A stretch of 64,000 bases of DNA from Algibacter miyuki (GTDB taxonomy: Bacteria; Bacteroidota; Bacteroidia; Flavobacteriales; Flavobacteriaceae). Position numbers and translations under genes: made by a program. The notes under the pieces were generated by a model, which was given only the letters and a program-made list of their open reading frames with translations, made no database searches and had not been told where the DNA came from. This document shows, in pieces, positions 28,760 through 37,716 of this stretch (the first letter of the stretch is position 1; every line of letters begins with the position of its first letter). Location: contig NZ_JAUFQP010000010.1 in NCBI RefSeq assembly GCF_030409805.1, positions 563,001 to 627,000 of the forward strand, written 5' to 3'.

Positions 28760-30175
28760 TTACAGTCCTATTTTAAAGCCTGTAATAGGAATTTCGTTTT
28801 CGGAATACTTTGGAATTTCTACCATTAATCCCTTCTGAGTTTGTTTCCAATTTACTTTTTCGGAAGTATTTAATTGTGTTACCGTTTTAATCTTTCCTGC
28901 GTTCTCTATTGAAAAGGCTTTTATAAGCACTTTCTTCTCTGTTGGACTACAAACATAAGCGTAAATGGCACCATCTTTTGTGGTGAACCTCACTTCAGGA
29001 AAAATGTCTTTAGATGTAGCATCTTTCAAGTTATCTTTCATGGTGTTTTCTCCTTCTGAAACCTTAATCTTTTCGACCTGCTTTGGAACTTCTGCAAGAC
29101 GTTCTGCTTGTACTTTCCATGGTTTAGCCCCATAAACACCTTCTGAATTTTGTTTCATCCACTGCCCTATTTGTGCTAATCGAGCTTGGGCCAAATCTGT
29201 AATTTCTCCTTTTGCAGTTGGCCCATTATTCAATAATAAATTCCCGCCTTTACTTACTATTTCTAATAACTGACGTGTCATTAATTCTGAAGATTTATAA
29301 ATGGTATCATATTCAATATACCCCCAGTTTTTCCCCATAGTAATACAGGCTTCCCAAGGATCTGACTCTAAACCATCAACAATTTCTTGCTCTGTCACTT
29401 TATAATCACCAAAACCATGCTTAATTCGGCTGTTAATAATACAATCTGGTTGAATGCCAAGTATCAATTCTCGCAATTCTTTGCTTTCCTCCGGGCTAAT
29501 TAATTCTGGTGTATCAAACCAAATAACATCAATTTTACCGTATTGCGTCATCAATTCTTTGATTTGCGGCTTCACCTTTCTTTCAAAATAACGGCTGTAG
29601 ACTTTGATATCTTCATCAGGATAATCTACCAAATTACTTCTACCTCCTTTAAAAGGCCAATCGGTAGCCACATCTGGATCTTCCCAATCGCGACCTAAAG
29701 AGTAATAAAACCCAAATTTCATATCGTGTTTATGGCAAGCATCAACCAATTCCTTCATGGGGTCTTTGGCGTATGGTGTTCTGGTTTTTATGTTATAATC
29801 GTTAGATGGTGAATCGAACATGGCGAAACCATCATGGTGTTTTGAAGTGATGATAATATACTTCATGCCAGCGTCTTTTGCAGTAAGCACCCACTTTTCA
29901 GCATTGAAGTTTACGGGGTTAAAATCGTCGGCAATAGTAGCATATTCCTTTAATGAAATTTTTTCATGAATCATAAAATGTTCATTCCCTTTTGCTACGT
30001 GTCCATCCCAATATCCCGCAGTTTGCGAATACAAGCCCCAATGTAAAAACATGCCAAATTTAGCATCTTTCCACCAGTCCATTTTATCGGACGATTGCGC
30101 AAAGGTATTCGTCATAAAAATGAGTAAAAAACCTAAACTGTAATAAAACTTTCTTCGGAATGTGCTCTGCTTCAT
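28760..30175 (-). CDS. GH29 alpha-L-fucosidase (first copy)
   Basis: Secreted retaining glycosidase of 471 residues that removes alpha-L-fucose (some relatives take alpha-L-galactose). GH29 motifs are DAKFGMFLHWGLYS (about 34-47), TSKHHDGFAMFDS (about 109-121), KFGFYYSLGRDWEDPD and the nucleophile Asp in KIDVIWFDTPE (about 217). SKGGNLLLNNGPTAKGEI is typical of the family. The signal peptide ends near NTFAQSS. The C-terminal sandwich is short, as in family members without a binding module. It lies 37 bases downstream of the second GH29 gene, in the middle of the PUL 2 operon. Confidence 0.93.
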   Translation of the reverse strand: MKQSTFRRKFYYSLGFLLIFMTNTFAQSSDKMDWWKDAKFGMFLHWGLYSQTAGYWDGHVAKGNEHFMIHEKISLKEYATIADDFNPVNFNAEKWVLTAKDAGMKYIIITSKHHDGFAMFDSPSNDYNIKTRTPYAKDPMKELVDACHKHDMKFGFYYSLGRDWEDPDVATDWPFKGGRSNLVDYPDEDIKVYSRYFERKVKPQIKELMTQYGKIDVIWFDTPELISPEESKELRELILGIQPDCIINSRIKHGFGDYKVTEQEIVDGLESDPWEACITMGKNWGYIEYDTIYKSSELMTRQLLEIVSKGGNLLLNNGPTAKGEITDLAQARLAQIGQWMKQNSEGVYGAKPWKVQAERLAEVPKQVEKIKVSEGENTMKDNLKDATSKDIFPEVRFTTKDGAIYAYVCSPTEKKVLIKAFSIENAGKIKTVTQLNTSEKVNWKQTQKGLMVEIPKYSENEIPITGFKIGL

Positions 30176-30212
30176 TTTAAATTATTTTGAATATGTTTTT
30201 TATACTAAAATT

Positions 30213-31514
30213 CTACTTTGTAATAAATTCTATGTTGGTTAATTTCACCACCACTGGGTTTGGCCAAATTTTATCGTTATAAAGTCTTTGCGCTCTACTT
30301 ATCGATATTTCGAGTAAATCTTCATGCTGAATAAATCGAGATGTTGGTGTGTTTTCTGGCCAGTATTCCACCACTAAATCGTTCTGCCCGAGTACGGAAA
30401 TTGTGGTGTTTTTAGTTGATCGCATGTTTTTCAATAGAAAGTTTCGTCTAAACCCTTTAAACCAATTTTCTTGCCCTGTGATAAAAACATAAGCCGTGTT
30501 ATCCTCTTTACCTTTTGTAAACCACATATCGCCATCTTTTACAATGGTTGGAACGGTTCTCACATTTTTAACGCCTTCTTCATTAACATACATCCACAAA
30601 GCAATTTCTCGCAAACGCTCTTCTTGCTCTATCGGAATTTCTCCGTTAGGTTTCGGACCAATATTCATTAGGAAATTACCGCCTTTAGCACGGATTTCAA
30701 TTAATTTATCTATTAATTCTCCTCCATCCTTATAATCTTCATTTGTAGGTTTGTATTGCCATTGCGTACCCATCGTCATGCAAGTTTCCCATGGTCCTGG
30801 CATAGCACCTCCAGGAATTTTTTGTTCTGGTGTATTCATCTCACCACGAGTGACTACAATATCCGGTGCTATTTCATGAACATATTGCGCCATAGGCTTC
30901 GCTTGAAAGGCATCAAAAAACATCACATCTATAGGGCCATAATTATCAATAACCTCTTTAACTTGAATTTTATCGTATTCAAAAAGTTCTTTATTAGCCG
31001 TTACTTGTGTCATTGGACCTTTTCGAGAAATTAAATGCCCTTGCTTATGGATGAAACTAAAATCTTCTGGAGAAAAATAAATTCCCACTTTCAAATCGAA
31101 TTTACGCAACGCATTTACTAATTGACCAACAATATCTTTACCGTAAGGCGTATTCATGATATTGAAATCGGTTGTTTTAGTATCCCACATACAAAAACCA
31201 TTGTGGTGTTTTGCTGTAAAAACAACGTACTCAGCTCCTGCTACTTTAAACAGACGCGCCCATTCTTCAGCGTCAAATTTATCGGGGTAAAATGTTTTTG
31301 GAAGTTCGTTAAAATATTTACTTACATAATCTTCTGAAGCCCCAACTAACGAATGACTAATAACGCTCCCTAATTGAGAATCTACACTCCAATGCACAAA
31401 TATACCGAAGCCCATATCCATGAAATCCTCATTAAGCTCGGGCTTATTTTTAAGCTGCGAAAAGGCTGAAAATGTAGTTAATAAAACGAGTAAAACGGTA
31501 AATTTAATCTTCAT
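30213..31514 (-). CDS. GH29-type alpha-L-fucosidase, divergent second copy
   Basis: Secreted GH29-family protein of 433 residues, signal peptide ending near FSAFSQ. Family segments are MGFGIFVHWSVDSQLGS, FTAKHHNGFCMWDT (the usual HHDGF is HHNGF here), KVGIYFSPEDF and the putative nucleophile Asp in IDVMFFDAFQ (about 205). The end of the barrel has KGGNFLMNIGPKPNGEIP. It differs strongly from its neighbour, so the two probably cleave different linkages or sugars (L-fucose versus L-galactose, or different branch positions). It starts 12 bases after the GH92 gene. The general fold call is firm, specificity open. Confidence 0.88.
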   Translation of the reverse strand: MKIKFTVLLVLLTTFSAFSQLKNKPELNEDFMDMGFGIFVHWSVDSQLGSVISHSLVGASEDYVSKYFNELPKTFYPDKFDAEEWARLFKVAGAEYVVFTAKHHNGFCMWDTKTTDFNIMNTPYGKDIVGQLVNALRKFDLKVGIYFSPEDFSFIHKQGHLISRKGPMTQVTANKELFEYDKIQVKEVIDNYGPIDVMFFDAFQAKPMAQYVHEIAPDIVVTRGEMNTPEQKIPGGAMPGPWETCMTMGTQWQYKPTNEDYKDGGELIDKLIEIRAKGGNFLMNIGPKPNGEIPIEQEERLREIALWMYVNEEGVKNVRTVPTIVKDGDMWFTKGKEDNTAYVFITGQENWFKGFRRNFLLKNMRSTKNTTISVLGQNDLVVEYWPENTPTSRFIQHEDLLEISISRAQRLYNDKIWPNPVVVKLTNIEFITK

Positions 31515-31526
31515 AATAAATTTTTA

Positions 31527-33857
31527 TTACTTGGTATTAGAGCTGTTAGACATTTCTAAAATTAAATCGCCGCCTTTAATAATATCCTGATGCGAAATAC
31601 TATAATGACCAATAGGCGCATTATTTAAACTCACTTTATTTACATAAACATTGGCATCACTATTATTATGCGCCTTTATGCTGAATGTTTTATTCGAATA
31701 ATAATCTGGATTTAACTTGATAGTAACCTCATCAAAGATAGGACTTCCTATTTGATATTCTGGATTGCTTTCTGTGCCTCCATTCATTTGAAATAATCCA
31801 ATTTTCATAAGCACTGAAAGACTTCCCATTAAACCTTGATCTTCATCACCATTAAAACCTGTAGCCGGCGATAAACCAGAATATGCTTTATTAATAACTG
31901 CACGAGACCAATACTGAGACAAATCGTTTCTTCCTAATTTATTGAACACAAAAGCGGTTTGCATTGATGGTTGATTGCCATAATTTACAGGAATTCTACT
32001 ATATTCAGGATGCAATTCTTGCGCATGTGAATTTCCTGCTGTAAATCCGATTTTTTCTGCTGTTTTAAATTGCTCATCGAGTTTTTCAACCGCTTTATCA
32101 TTTCCGCCCATTAAGGTTGCTAAACCTTCTAAATCGTGAGGTACAAACCATGTAGATTGCGCACCGTTAGATTCTATAAAACCGTTTTCTGCTTGGTACG
32201 GATCGAAATCTTTTTTCCAAACGCCTGCTACGTTTTTAGGTCGCATCCAAGTTGATTCTGTATCAAAAACATTTTTATAATTATTGGAACGTTCCATAAA
32301 ATAATTATAATCGTCGTTATGGTTTAACTTTTTAGCCAATTGCGCTAAAGTCCAATCTTGATATGCATACTCCATGGTCATACTTGCTCCATCTTGATGC
32401 CCACCGAATTTACCATCTGGAATTGGGTAAGGTACATAGCCGTTTTCAATATAATATTTCAAACCACCCCCCAAATCGGTGTTATGCTCGTAACCGGCTT
32501 TCCCCATGATGCCCTTAAGCATGTGGTTCTTTTTTAAGGCCTGATAAACACCTTCTAAATCATCTTTTAAAATTCCTTTTTGAATGGCAGATACCATAAA
32601 TGGCGTAGACGATGCCCCCGTCATCACGTAAGTATAATTTCCTCCGGAAGGCCCACGTGGCACCAAACCGCCATCTTTATAATATTGCATTAATGAATGA
32701 GCAAAATCTTCCATAATTTCAGGATAAACCAATCCCCAAAGGGTATTTATAGTCCATTGCGCACCCCAAAATGAATCGGAATTAAAGTGATTGAATTTCG
32801 GTTTATTATTTGCGTCTAGTGGCAATTGACCAACTCTAAACGCTTCGCCTGTATTATCTGGATAGGCACCGTTAATATCGTTTATAATTCTGCGACCTTG
32901 AAGTGCATGCCATAAATCGGTATAAAAACGTCTTTGTGCTTGTTCGTTATTTCCTTTTACATCAATTCGTCCAAGTAACTCATTCCACTCGTCTTTAGAA
33001 GCATCTACAATTTGGTCGAAATCCCAATTTGGTAATTCTTCATTTATATTAAGATTTGCATTTTCCACGGAAGTGTACGATATACCCACTTTCATTAAAA
33101 CGTCCTGATCATCTTCTTTCAAACTGATTAGGTAGTTCCCGGTTTCTTCATCTTTTTCTAAAGCCTCAATTTCAGTATTCAACTTTACCTTAAAATACAC
33201 CGTTACCGGTTTTGGACGTCTATGTGTACGTTCCATCACCAAATGCCCTGAAAGTTCATTTTTATTATTTTGTTCTAAAAACCCATTCGAATTTTTACAA
33301 GGCCCTAAAGGGGTATTCAGGTTAAAAAGAATGGCTGCATTTTGGTTTTCAGGAAATGTATATTGATGTAAACCCACACGTTTTGTACTTGTAAGTTTGG
33401 TTTCAATTTGATAACGTTCCAGTTCTAAACTATGGAAACCAGGTGTTATTTCCTCGTTGTCATGATTAAATTTTGAATAAAAATCTTTAAAAATGTTGCT
33501 TTTATTTTCTTCGGAAACAGTAACGGGCATTACCGACACCCCCGACATTTGCCAAGCATGAATATGGCTAAACCCTTTAATAGTATCTGTTTTAAAACGA
33601 TAACCACTGCCCCAAGCTCCACCAATTTGTGTGTCGGGACTTAAATTAACCATCCCAAACGGGCGATTGGCTGACGAAAAGAAGAACCATCGTGAATTTT
33701 CGGTATCTAACAACGGATATACTTTTGCTGTATAATCTATGGCAGATTCAGAGCTTGTTTCTAAATCTTGTTTTTCATTTTCTTTACACGAAAACATGGT
33801 AAGACATATAATACTTAAAATGTAAAATCGGTGTTTTAGGAGGGGATATAACTTCAT
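31527..33857 (-). CDS. GH92 family alpha-mannosidase, divergent
   Basis: Calcium-dependent exo-alpha-mannosidase family, 776 residues, lipoprotein (lipobox MFSC). Visible segments: RPFGMVNLSPDTQIGGAWGS near residue 67-86, KGFSHIHAWQMSGV, TLWGLVYPEIMEDF, and YEHNTDLGGGLKYYIENGYV. The catalytic loop reads GFNGDEDQGLMGSL (about 677-690), where most members have a GNDDxGxMS pattern, so the acidic residues are kept but the frame around them is altered. GH92 enzymes remove alpha-mannose, and some act on mannose-phosphate. With ManA encoded at 10176 the released mannose can be used. It is in one operon with the GH115-like gene (12-base gap). Confidence 0.88.
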   Translation of the reverse strand: MKLYPLLKHRFYILSIICLTMFSCKENEKQDLETSSESAIDYTAKVYPLLDTENSRWFFFSSANRPFGMVNLSPDTQIGGAWGSGYRFKTDTIKGFSHIHAWQMSGVSVMPVTVSEENKSNIFKDFYSKFNHDNEEITPGFHSLELERYQIETKLTSTKRVGLHQYTFPENQNAAILFNLNTPLGPCKNSNGFLEQNNKNELSGHLVMERTHRRPKPVTVYFKVKLNTEIEALEKDEETGNYLISLKEDDQDVLMKVGISYTSVENANLNINEELPNWDFDQIVDASKDEWNELLGRIDVKGNNEQAQRRFYTDLWHALQGRRIINDINGAYPDNTGEAFRVGQLPLDANNKPKFNHFNSDSFWGAQWTINTLWGLVYPEIMEDFAHSLMQYYKDGGLVPRGPSGGNYTYVMTGASSTPFMVSAIQKGILKDDLEGVYQALKKNHMLKGIMGKAGYEHNTDLGGGLKYYIENGYVPYPIPDGKFGGHQDGASMTMEYAYQDWTLAQLAKKLNHNDDYNYFMERSNNYKNVFDTESTWMRPKNVAGVWKKDFDPYQAENGFIESNGAQSTWFVPHDLEGLATLMGGNDKAVEKLDEQFKTAEKIGFTAGNSHAQELHPEYSRIPVNYGNQPSMQTAFVFNKLGRNDLSQYWSRAVINKAYSGLSPATGFNGDEDQGLMGSLSVLMKIGLFQMNGGTESNPEYQIGSPIFDEVTIKLNPDYYSNKTFSIKAHNNSDANVYVNKVSLNNAPIGHYSISHQDIIKGGDLILEMSNSSNTK

Positions 33858-33869
33858 TATTATAGGTTT

Positions 33870-35903
33870 TTAAGGCGTCATTTTATTTAAGTTTTCTTCA
33901 ATAGCTTTTAACATATCGTGTGTAGGAAAACCATTGTTTTGTCTTCTGTTTTTTATAGCGTACCAATCTTTCCATTTATCATCTAAATCGCCTGAAGCTC
34001 TACGCGTATAAATAGCTTCTAATTGTTCTTTAGCGATAGGGAGCAATCCTTTTGCTTCATTTAAAGCCGTTATGTTTTTGGATGTCTCGAAAGCTTGTTT
34101 CAGCTTCGTCATTTTATGCAATGTCGTTTCAAAAGTAATTAAATCTTGATACAATTGCGCAGGTAATAGAATGTATGCGTGATAAAAATTGGTAGCATCA
34201 ATTTGATAACCTTGCTCTGCTTCCGTTAAGGCTTTTTGTACGTTTTCAGCAGCGTGCTCTGTGGTTTCGTAATCCCCGATAACGCGTTTATAATCGAATG
34301 GAATTGGTGTTTTACCAGGCCTTCTAATGGGTGCGTTTGATAAATATGAAACCGCTTCGCGAATTTCCCATAAATGCTCTACATAACCTTTTCGTCCTTC
34401 TTGTGCTTCGTGTAAATATTGCATTGATTTTATGGCGTGTTCTGAAGCTTCATTAGAAAAATAACGATTTGTCCACATTTTATAAAAATCCTTTCCTGTA
34501 AACGTATCAGGATTATTACAAAAGGCGCTATAAGCTTCTAAATTCAATAAAAACGGTCTGAAATTTTGTCCGTTTACTAAACAGAATTTATCAGCTTCAT
34601 AATCTTGAAACATCGCTTTCATTATCGTTTCAACCTTGTTTGGATATGGATTATGAACGGTGTGATTTAACCAATAACCCGCATGCATATAAGTTCCAAA
34701 ATCATACCCATCCGTGGTGTTTGGCAGATGTTCAAAATCACCAAAACCGTGATCAGACCAAAGTACCGTCCAATCTTCTGGGGGACGAAAACCTTCGTTC
34801 CACATTTCCATCCCATCCGAATAACAAACCAGCACTTTTTGTGCTTTGGGTTTATACTCATCTATTAATTTCCCGAAGACTACAAACACTTCATTAAAAA
34901 CATCTATTTTGTTTTCGCCACACGTGCTTTCGTATTTCCAGTCCCAAACTTGATGACGTGGACGCAGAATAAAAATATCGGTTTTAGCAAGCGGAGTTTC
35001 CTCTAAATAATAACGCCATGCGCTTACCCAATCGGCTTTGTATGTTTTCCAACAATCGGCTTTATCGGCCGACATGGGATGTATTTGATAGCCCAACTCG
35101 AAATCTATGGCAATTTTCATCCCTTTTAAATGGGCATAATTTATCATTTTATCTATAAAATCGATATCTACTTGATAATCTGGCTTGAGTTTTTTGTATT
35201 CTGGACGAACAAAAAATTCTGGACGTCCCAGCATATCGAATAACTGAATAGCATTGTAGCGCATACGTACCAAGGCATCAATTAATTCGGTGTACGACTC
35301 CCAATCGTATTCTAACAATTTACCTCGGTAATTTGCGAGCTCGTCCACATCGTTTTCAAAATAAGCTAAAACCGGTACTTTTGGTGGCGCTATTGTTTTT
35401 GGAGTGAAATTGAAAACGGTTTCATTAGAAATTTTATTAGCGGTTTTACCTGTCCAATATTCTAAAGGATCGATTCCTAAGATTTCTTTTGAATAATCGT
35501 AAACAGCATATTGCAACCCTTGCGTGTCGGATCCTGCTATAACGATAATGTTTTCTTGATTTTTGTAATTTATTTTTGCCCAAATTCCACCACGACTTCC
35601 TGGGATTTCTTCAGACAAATGAATGTTTTTTTGAATGGCTAATTCACTGATTAACGCATTTGATATTGTTGTTCCTAAAATAAAAACAGTTCCCGATTCT
35701 GGAAAGCCTTCTTTTTCTGAAACGATTTCAATAGGTGTATTTACAACTTTCTTTAAGTCGTTTTGTAAATCGGTTACAACGTTTAACTCGACTTCTGACA
35801 ATTGATCTCCAACCACTAAATAAATGGATTGATCAACCTGTTTTGTACATGAAAAGCTAAGGACAAAAATAGAAAGGATGCTTAAAATGTATAATTTCTT
35901 CAT
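33870..35903 (-). CDS. GH115-like lipoprotein, possible uncharacterised glycosidase
   Basis: Lipoprotein of 677 residues (lipobox LSFSC). The N-terminal domain resembles the same part of GH115: GSDTQGLQYAVYDYSKEILG (about 140-159) followed by DPLEYWTG corresponds to GSDRRGTAYGLLELSRKIG and SPWEWW in the GH115 of this locus. A barrel-like centre has LVRMRYNAIQLFDMLGRPEF, IAIDFELGYQIHP, IFILRPRHQVWDWKYES and LWSDHGFGDFEHLP. The large C-terminal part of GH115 is missing and a helical end takes its place. I do not recognise a defined CAZy family. It is probably a hydrolase of a uronic acid or other sugar linkage. First gene after SusD in the operon. Confidence 0.6.
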   Translation of the reverse strand: MKKLYILSILSIFVLSFSCTKQVDQSIYLVVGDQLSEVELNVVTDLQNDLKKVVNTPIEIVSEKEGFPESGTVFILGTTISNALISELAIQKNIHLSEEIPGSRGGIWAKINYKNQENIIVIAGSDTQGLQYAVYDYSKEILGIDPLEYWTGKTANKISNETVFNFTPKTIAPPKVPVLAYFENDVDELANYRGKLLEYDWESYTELIDALVRMRYNAIQLFDMLGRPEFFVRPEYKKLKPDYQVDIDFIDKMINYAHLKGMKIAIDFELGYQIHPMSADKADCWKTYKADWVSAWRYYLEETPLAKTDIFILRPRHQVWDWKYESTCGENKIDVFNEVFVVFGKLIDEYKPKAQKVLVCYSDGMEMWNEGFRPPEDWTVLWSDHGFGDFEHLPNTTDGYDFGTYMHAGYWLNHTVHNPYPNKVETIMKAMFQDYEADKFCLVNGQNFRPFLLNLEAYSAFCNNPDTFTGKDFYKMWTNRYFSNEASEHAIKSMQYLHEAQEGRKGYVEHLWEIREAVSYLSNAPIRRPGKTPIPFDYKRVIGDYETTEHAAENVQKALTEAEQGYQIDATNFYHAYILLPAQLYQDLITFETTLHKMTKLKQAFETSKNITALNEAKGLLPIAKEQLEAIYTRRASGDLDDKWKDWYAIKNRRQNNGFPTHDMLKAIEENLNKMTP

Positions 35904-35913
35904 GAATAAAATG

Positions 35914-35928
35914 TTATCAAATTGATAA
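35914..35928. repeat. 15-bp palindrome TTATCAAATTGATAA
   Basis: Perfect palindrome about a central A, 11 bases before the GH115-like start codon on minus. It may be an operator or a leader hairpin near the ribosome site. Confidence 0.4.
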
Positions 35929-35990
35929 TGGCGTGCACTACTTCGTAATATTAAACTTCTGAAAAGCAGTTAATTTAAATGAAATAAAAA

Positions 35991-36020
35991 TATAGGCAGA
36001 CAAATATGCGTCTGCCTATA
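35991..36020 (-). terminator. Hairpin terminator after susD
   Basis: Perfect 11-bp arms TATAGGCAGAC (35991-36001) and GTCTGCCTATA (36010-36020), followed on minus by a T-rich run. It lies between susD and the first glycosidase gene and would let susC-susD be expressed above the downstream enzymes. Confidence 0.75.
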
Positions 36021-36051
36021 ATAAACCTGTGTTTCTTTAATTTGCTATTAA

Positions 36052-37683
36052 TTAATATCCAAGGTTTTGTTCTAGGCCTGGCGTTTCTGCAATTGGCCCA
36101 GAAGGAATAGGAAATATTCTCATATTTGTATCGGCATCAGTTTTATCTGTCCAGATATCTTCATAAGTTCCGAATCGAATTTGATCTGTTCTTCTATGAT
36201 ATTCCCAATAGAACTCAAACCCCCTTTCGTTGTAAACTTCTGTAAGTGTTGCACTACCTGTTGCAAAACCAGATCCACCACGTGCAATTCTAACAGCATT
36301 TACATCTGATAATGCATCACCAGATCCTAATCTTAATTTAGCTTCTGCTCTCATTAAATATAAATCGGCCAATCTAAACACAGGTATATCAACACCTGTA
36401 TCATCTCTATTGGTACCTATATCATCTATACTCCATTTTGAAACTCTTACCCCTACAGATTGATTTTCGGCTATCAAACTCACTTCTCTGGTATGATTAG
36501 CTAAAGTTTCATCCTTATTCCAAAGCTTTACAGGAACAATATCAATAGTTCCGTCACCATTAAAAAGAGGTGTTCCTGCATCATTTTTTATACCATATTG
36601 CTGCCCTTCAAGAAAGCCACGGTTCATTTTATAATCAGAAAATAGTATCGTACCAGTTTCACTAGCGTAGTTTTCTTTATAATATCTAGGGTCGTTTGCA
36701 GAGTCCCACGTATCTAAAAACTCTGGCAATGTACATCCAGCGTCTGAACCTGTTAAATTAGTAGTACCATCGTTTGCAAAATAAATAAGCCCTCTAGACA
36801 GCCCATTAGTCGTGTTTCTAGAAACACTTCTACCGCTAATTCGTATAGATGTTAATTCATTTTTTATTGACCATATAATTTCAGAGTGATTTTCATTGTC
36901 AGGATCGAACATACTAAAATAATCATCAGTTTCTAAAGTATGAGTTCCTCCATTTATCACTTCAGTTGTAAGATCAATAACATTTTGCATATCAGCATCG
37001 GTAAAATTAAAACTACCAGCATATCTATCTGTATAAACAGCTTTGTTTAAATAGACTCTTGCCATAAGCGATTTTGCTGCATCCTGAGTAAAACGTACTG
37101 TGTTTTTTCCTGTAGGAAGACTGGCCATAACCGATTCTAAGTTTGCAATAATAGTATTTACAGCATCGGCTCCTGTTAGAATTTGCGGGTCTGTACTAAA
37201 GTTAATATCGCTAATACCACGATATGGTACTTGACCATAAGCATCTAAACATACCCACATATAATGTGATAATAAACCTACTGCCTCGGCATACTCTTGG
37301 CTTCCTTCCTCCAAATAAGAAATTGCTTGAAAAGAAAAAGCCATTCCAGTTGTGATATGATCCCATGTTTCGGTTGTGTAACGATTTTCTGGTCCGTATG
37401 TATGCTTATGCAGTTCTTGGAAAACACCTCCATCAAACCAATCGGTTCCTCTCGTTGGCAACATCCCTTCATCTGCTGAAAATGTTTGTAAAGCAAAAAA
37501 CCATCGGTGTCCATAAACCATTCTCATATTGTTATAGACAGGAGCTAAAAGGTCTAAGGGGTCTGCATTAATTAACAAATCTTCTCCAAGCGATTCGTCA
37601 ATAATTTTCTCTTCGATATCACATGACTGAAACCCAAAGAATACAGCCAATATGATGCTAAAAATTATAGATTGTTTTTTCAT
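36052..37683 (-). CDS. SusD/RagB-like surface glycan-binding lipoprotein
   Basis: Outer-membrane lipoprotein of 543 residues (lipobox FQSC) that lids the SusC channel and captures oligosaccharides. The helical TPR-type body and family end are seen: VPVFRLADLYLMRAEAKLRL (about 430-449), DVNAVRIARGG, NERGFEFYWEYHRRTDQIRF and the C-terminal IFPIPSGPIAETPGLEQN. It follows susC by 33 bases. The pair marks the locus as a genuine PUL. The bound glycan cannot be read from the sequence. Confidence 0.95.
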   Translation of the reverse strand: MKKQSIIFSIILAVFFGFQSCDIEEKIIDESLGEDLLINADPLDLLAPVYNNMRMVYGHRWFFALQTFSADEGMLPTRGTDWFDGGVFQELHKHTYGPENRYTTETWDHITTGMAFSFQAISYLEEGSQEYAEAVGLLSHYMWVCLDAYGQVPYRGISDINFSTDPQILTGADAVNTIIANLESVMASLPTGKNTVRFTQDAAKSLMARVYLNKAVYTDRYAGSFNFTDADMQNVIDLTTEVINGGTHTLETDDYFSMFDPDNENHSEIIWSIKNELTSIRISGRSVSRNTTNGLSRGLIYFANDGTTNLTGSDAGCTLPEFLDTWDSANDPRYYKENYASETGTILFSDYKMNRGFLEGQQYGIKNDAGTPLFNGDGTIDIVPVKLWNKDETLANHTREVSLIAENQSVGVRVSKWSIDDIGTNRDDTGVDIPVFRLADLYLMRAEAKLRLGSGDALSDVNAVRIARGGSGFATGSATLTEVYNERGFEFYWEYHRRTDQIRFGTYEDIWTDKTDADTNMRIFPIPSGPIAETPGLEQNLGY

Positions 37684-37716
37684 AACTTATATTGTATTAT
37701 ACTTTGTTATTTTAAA

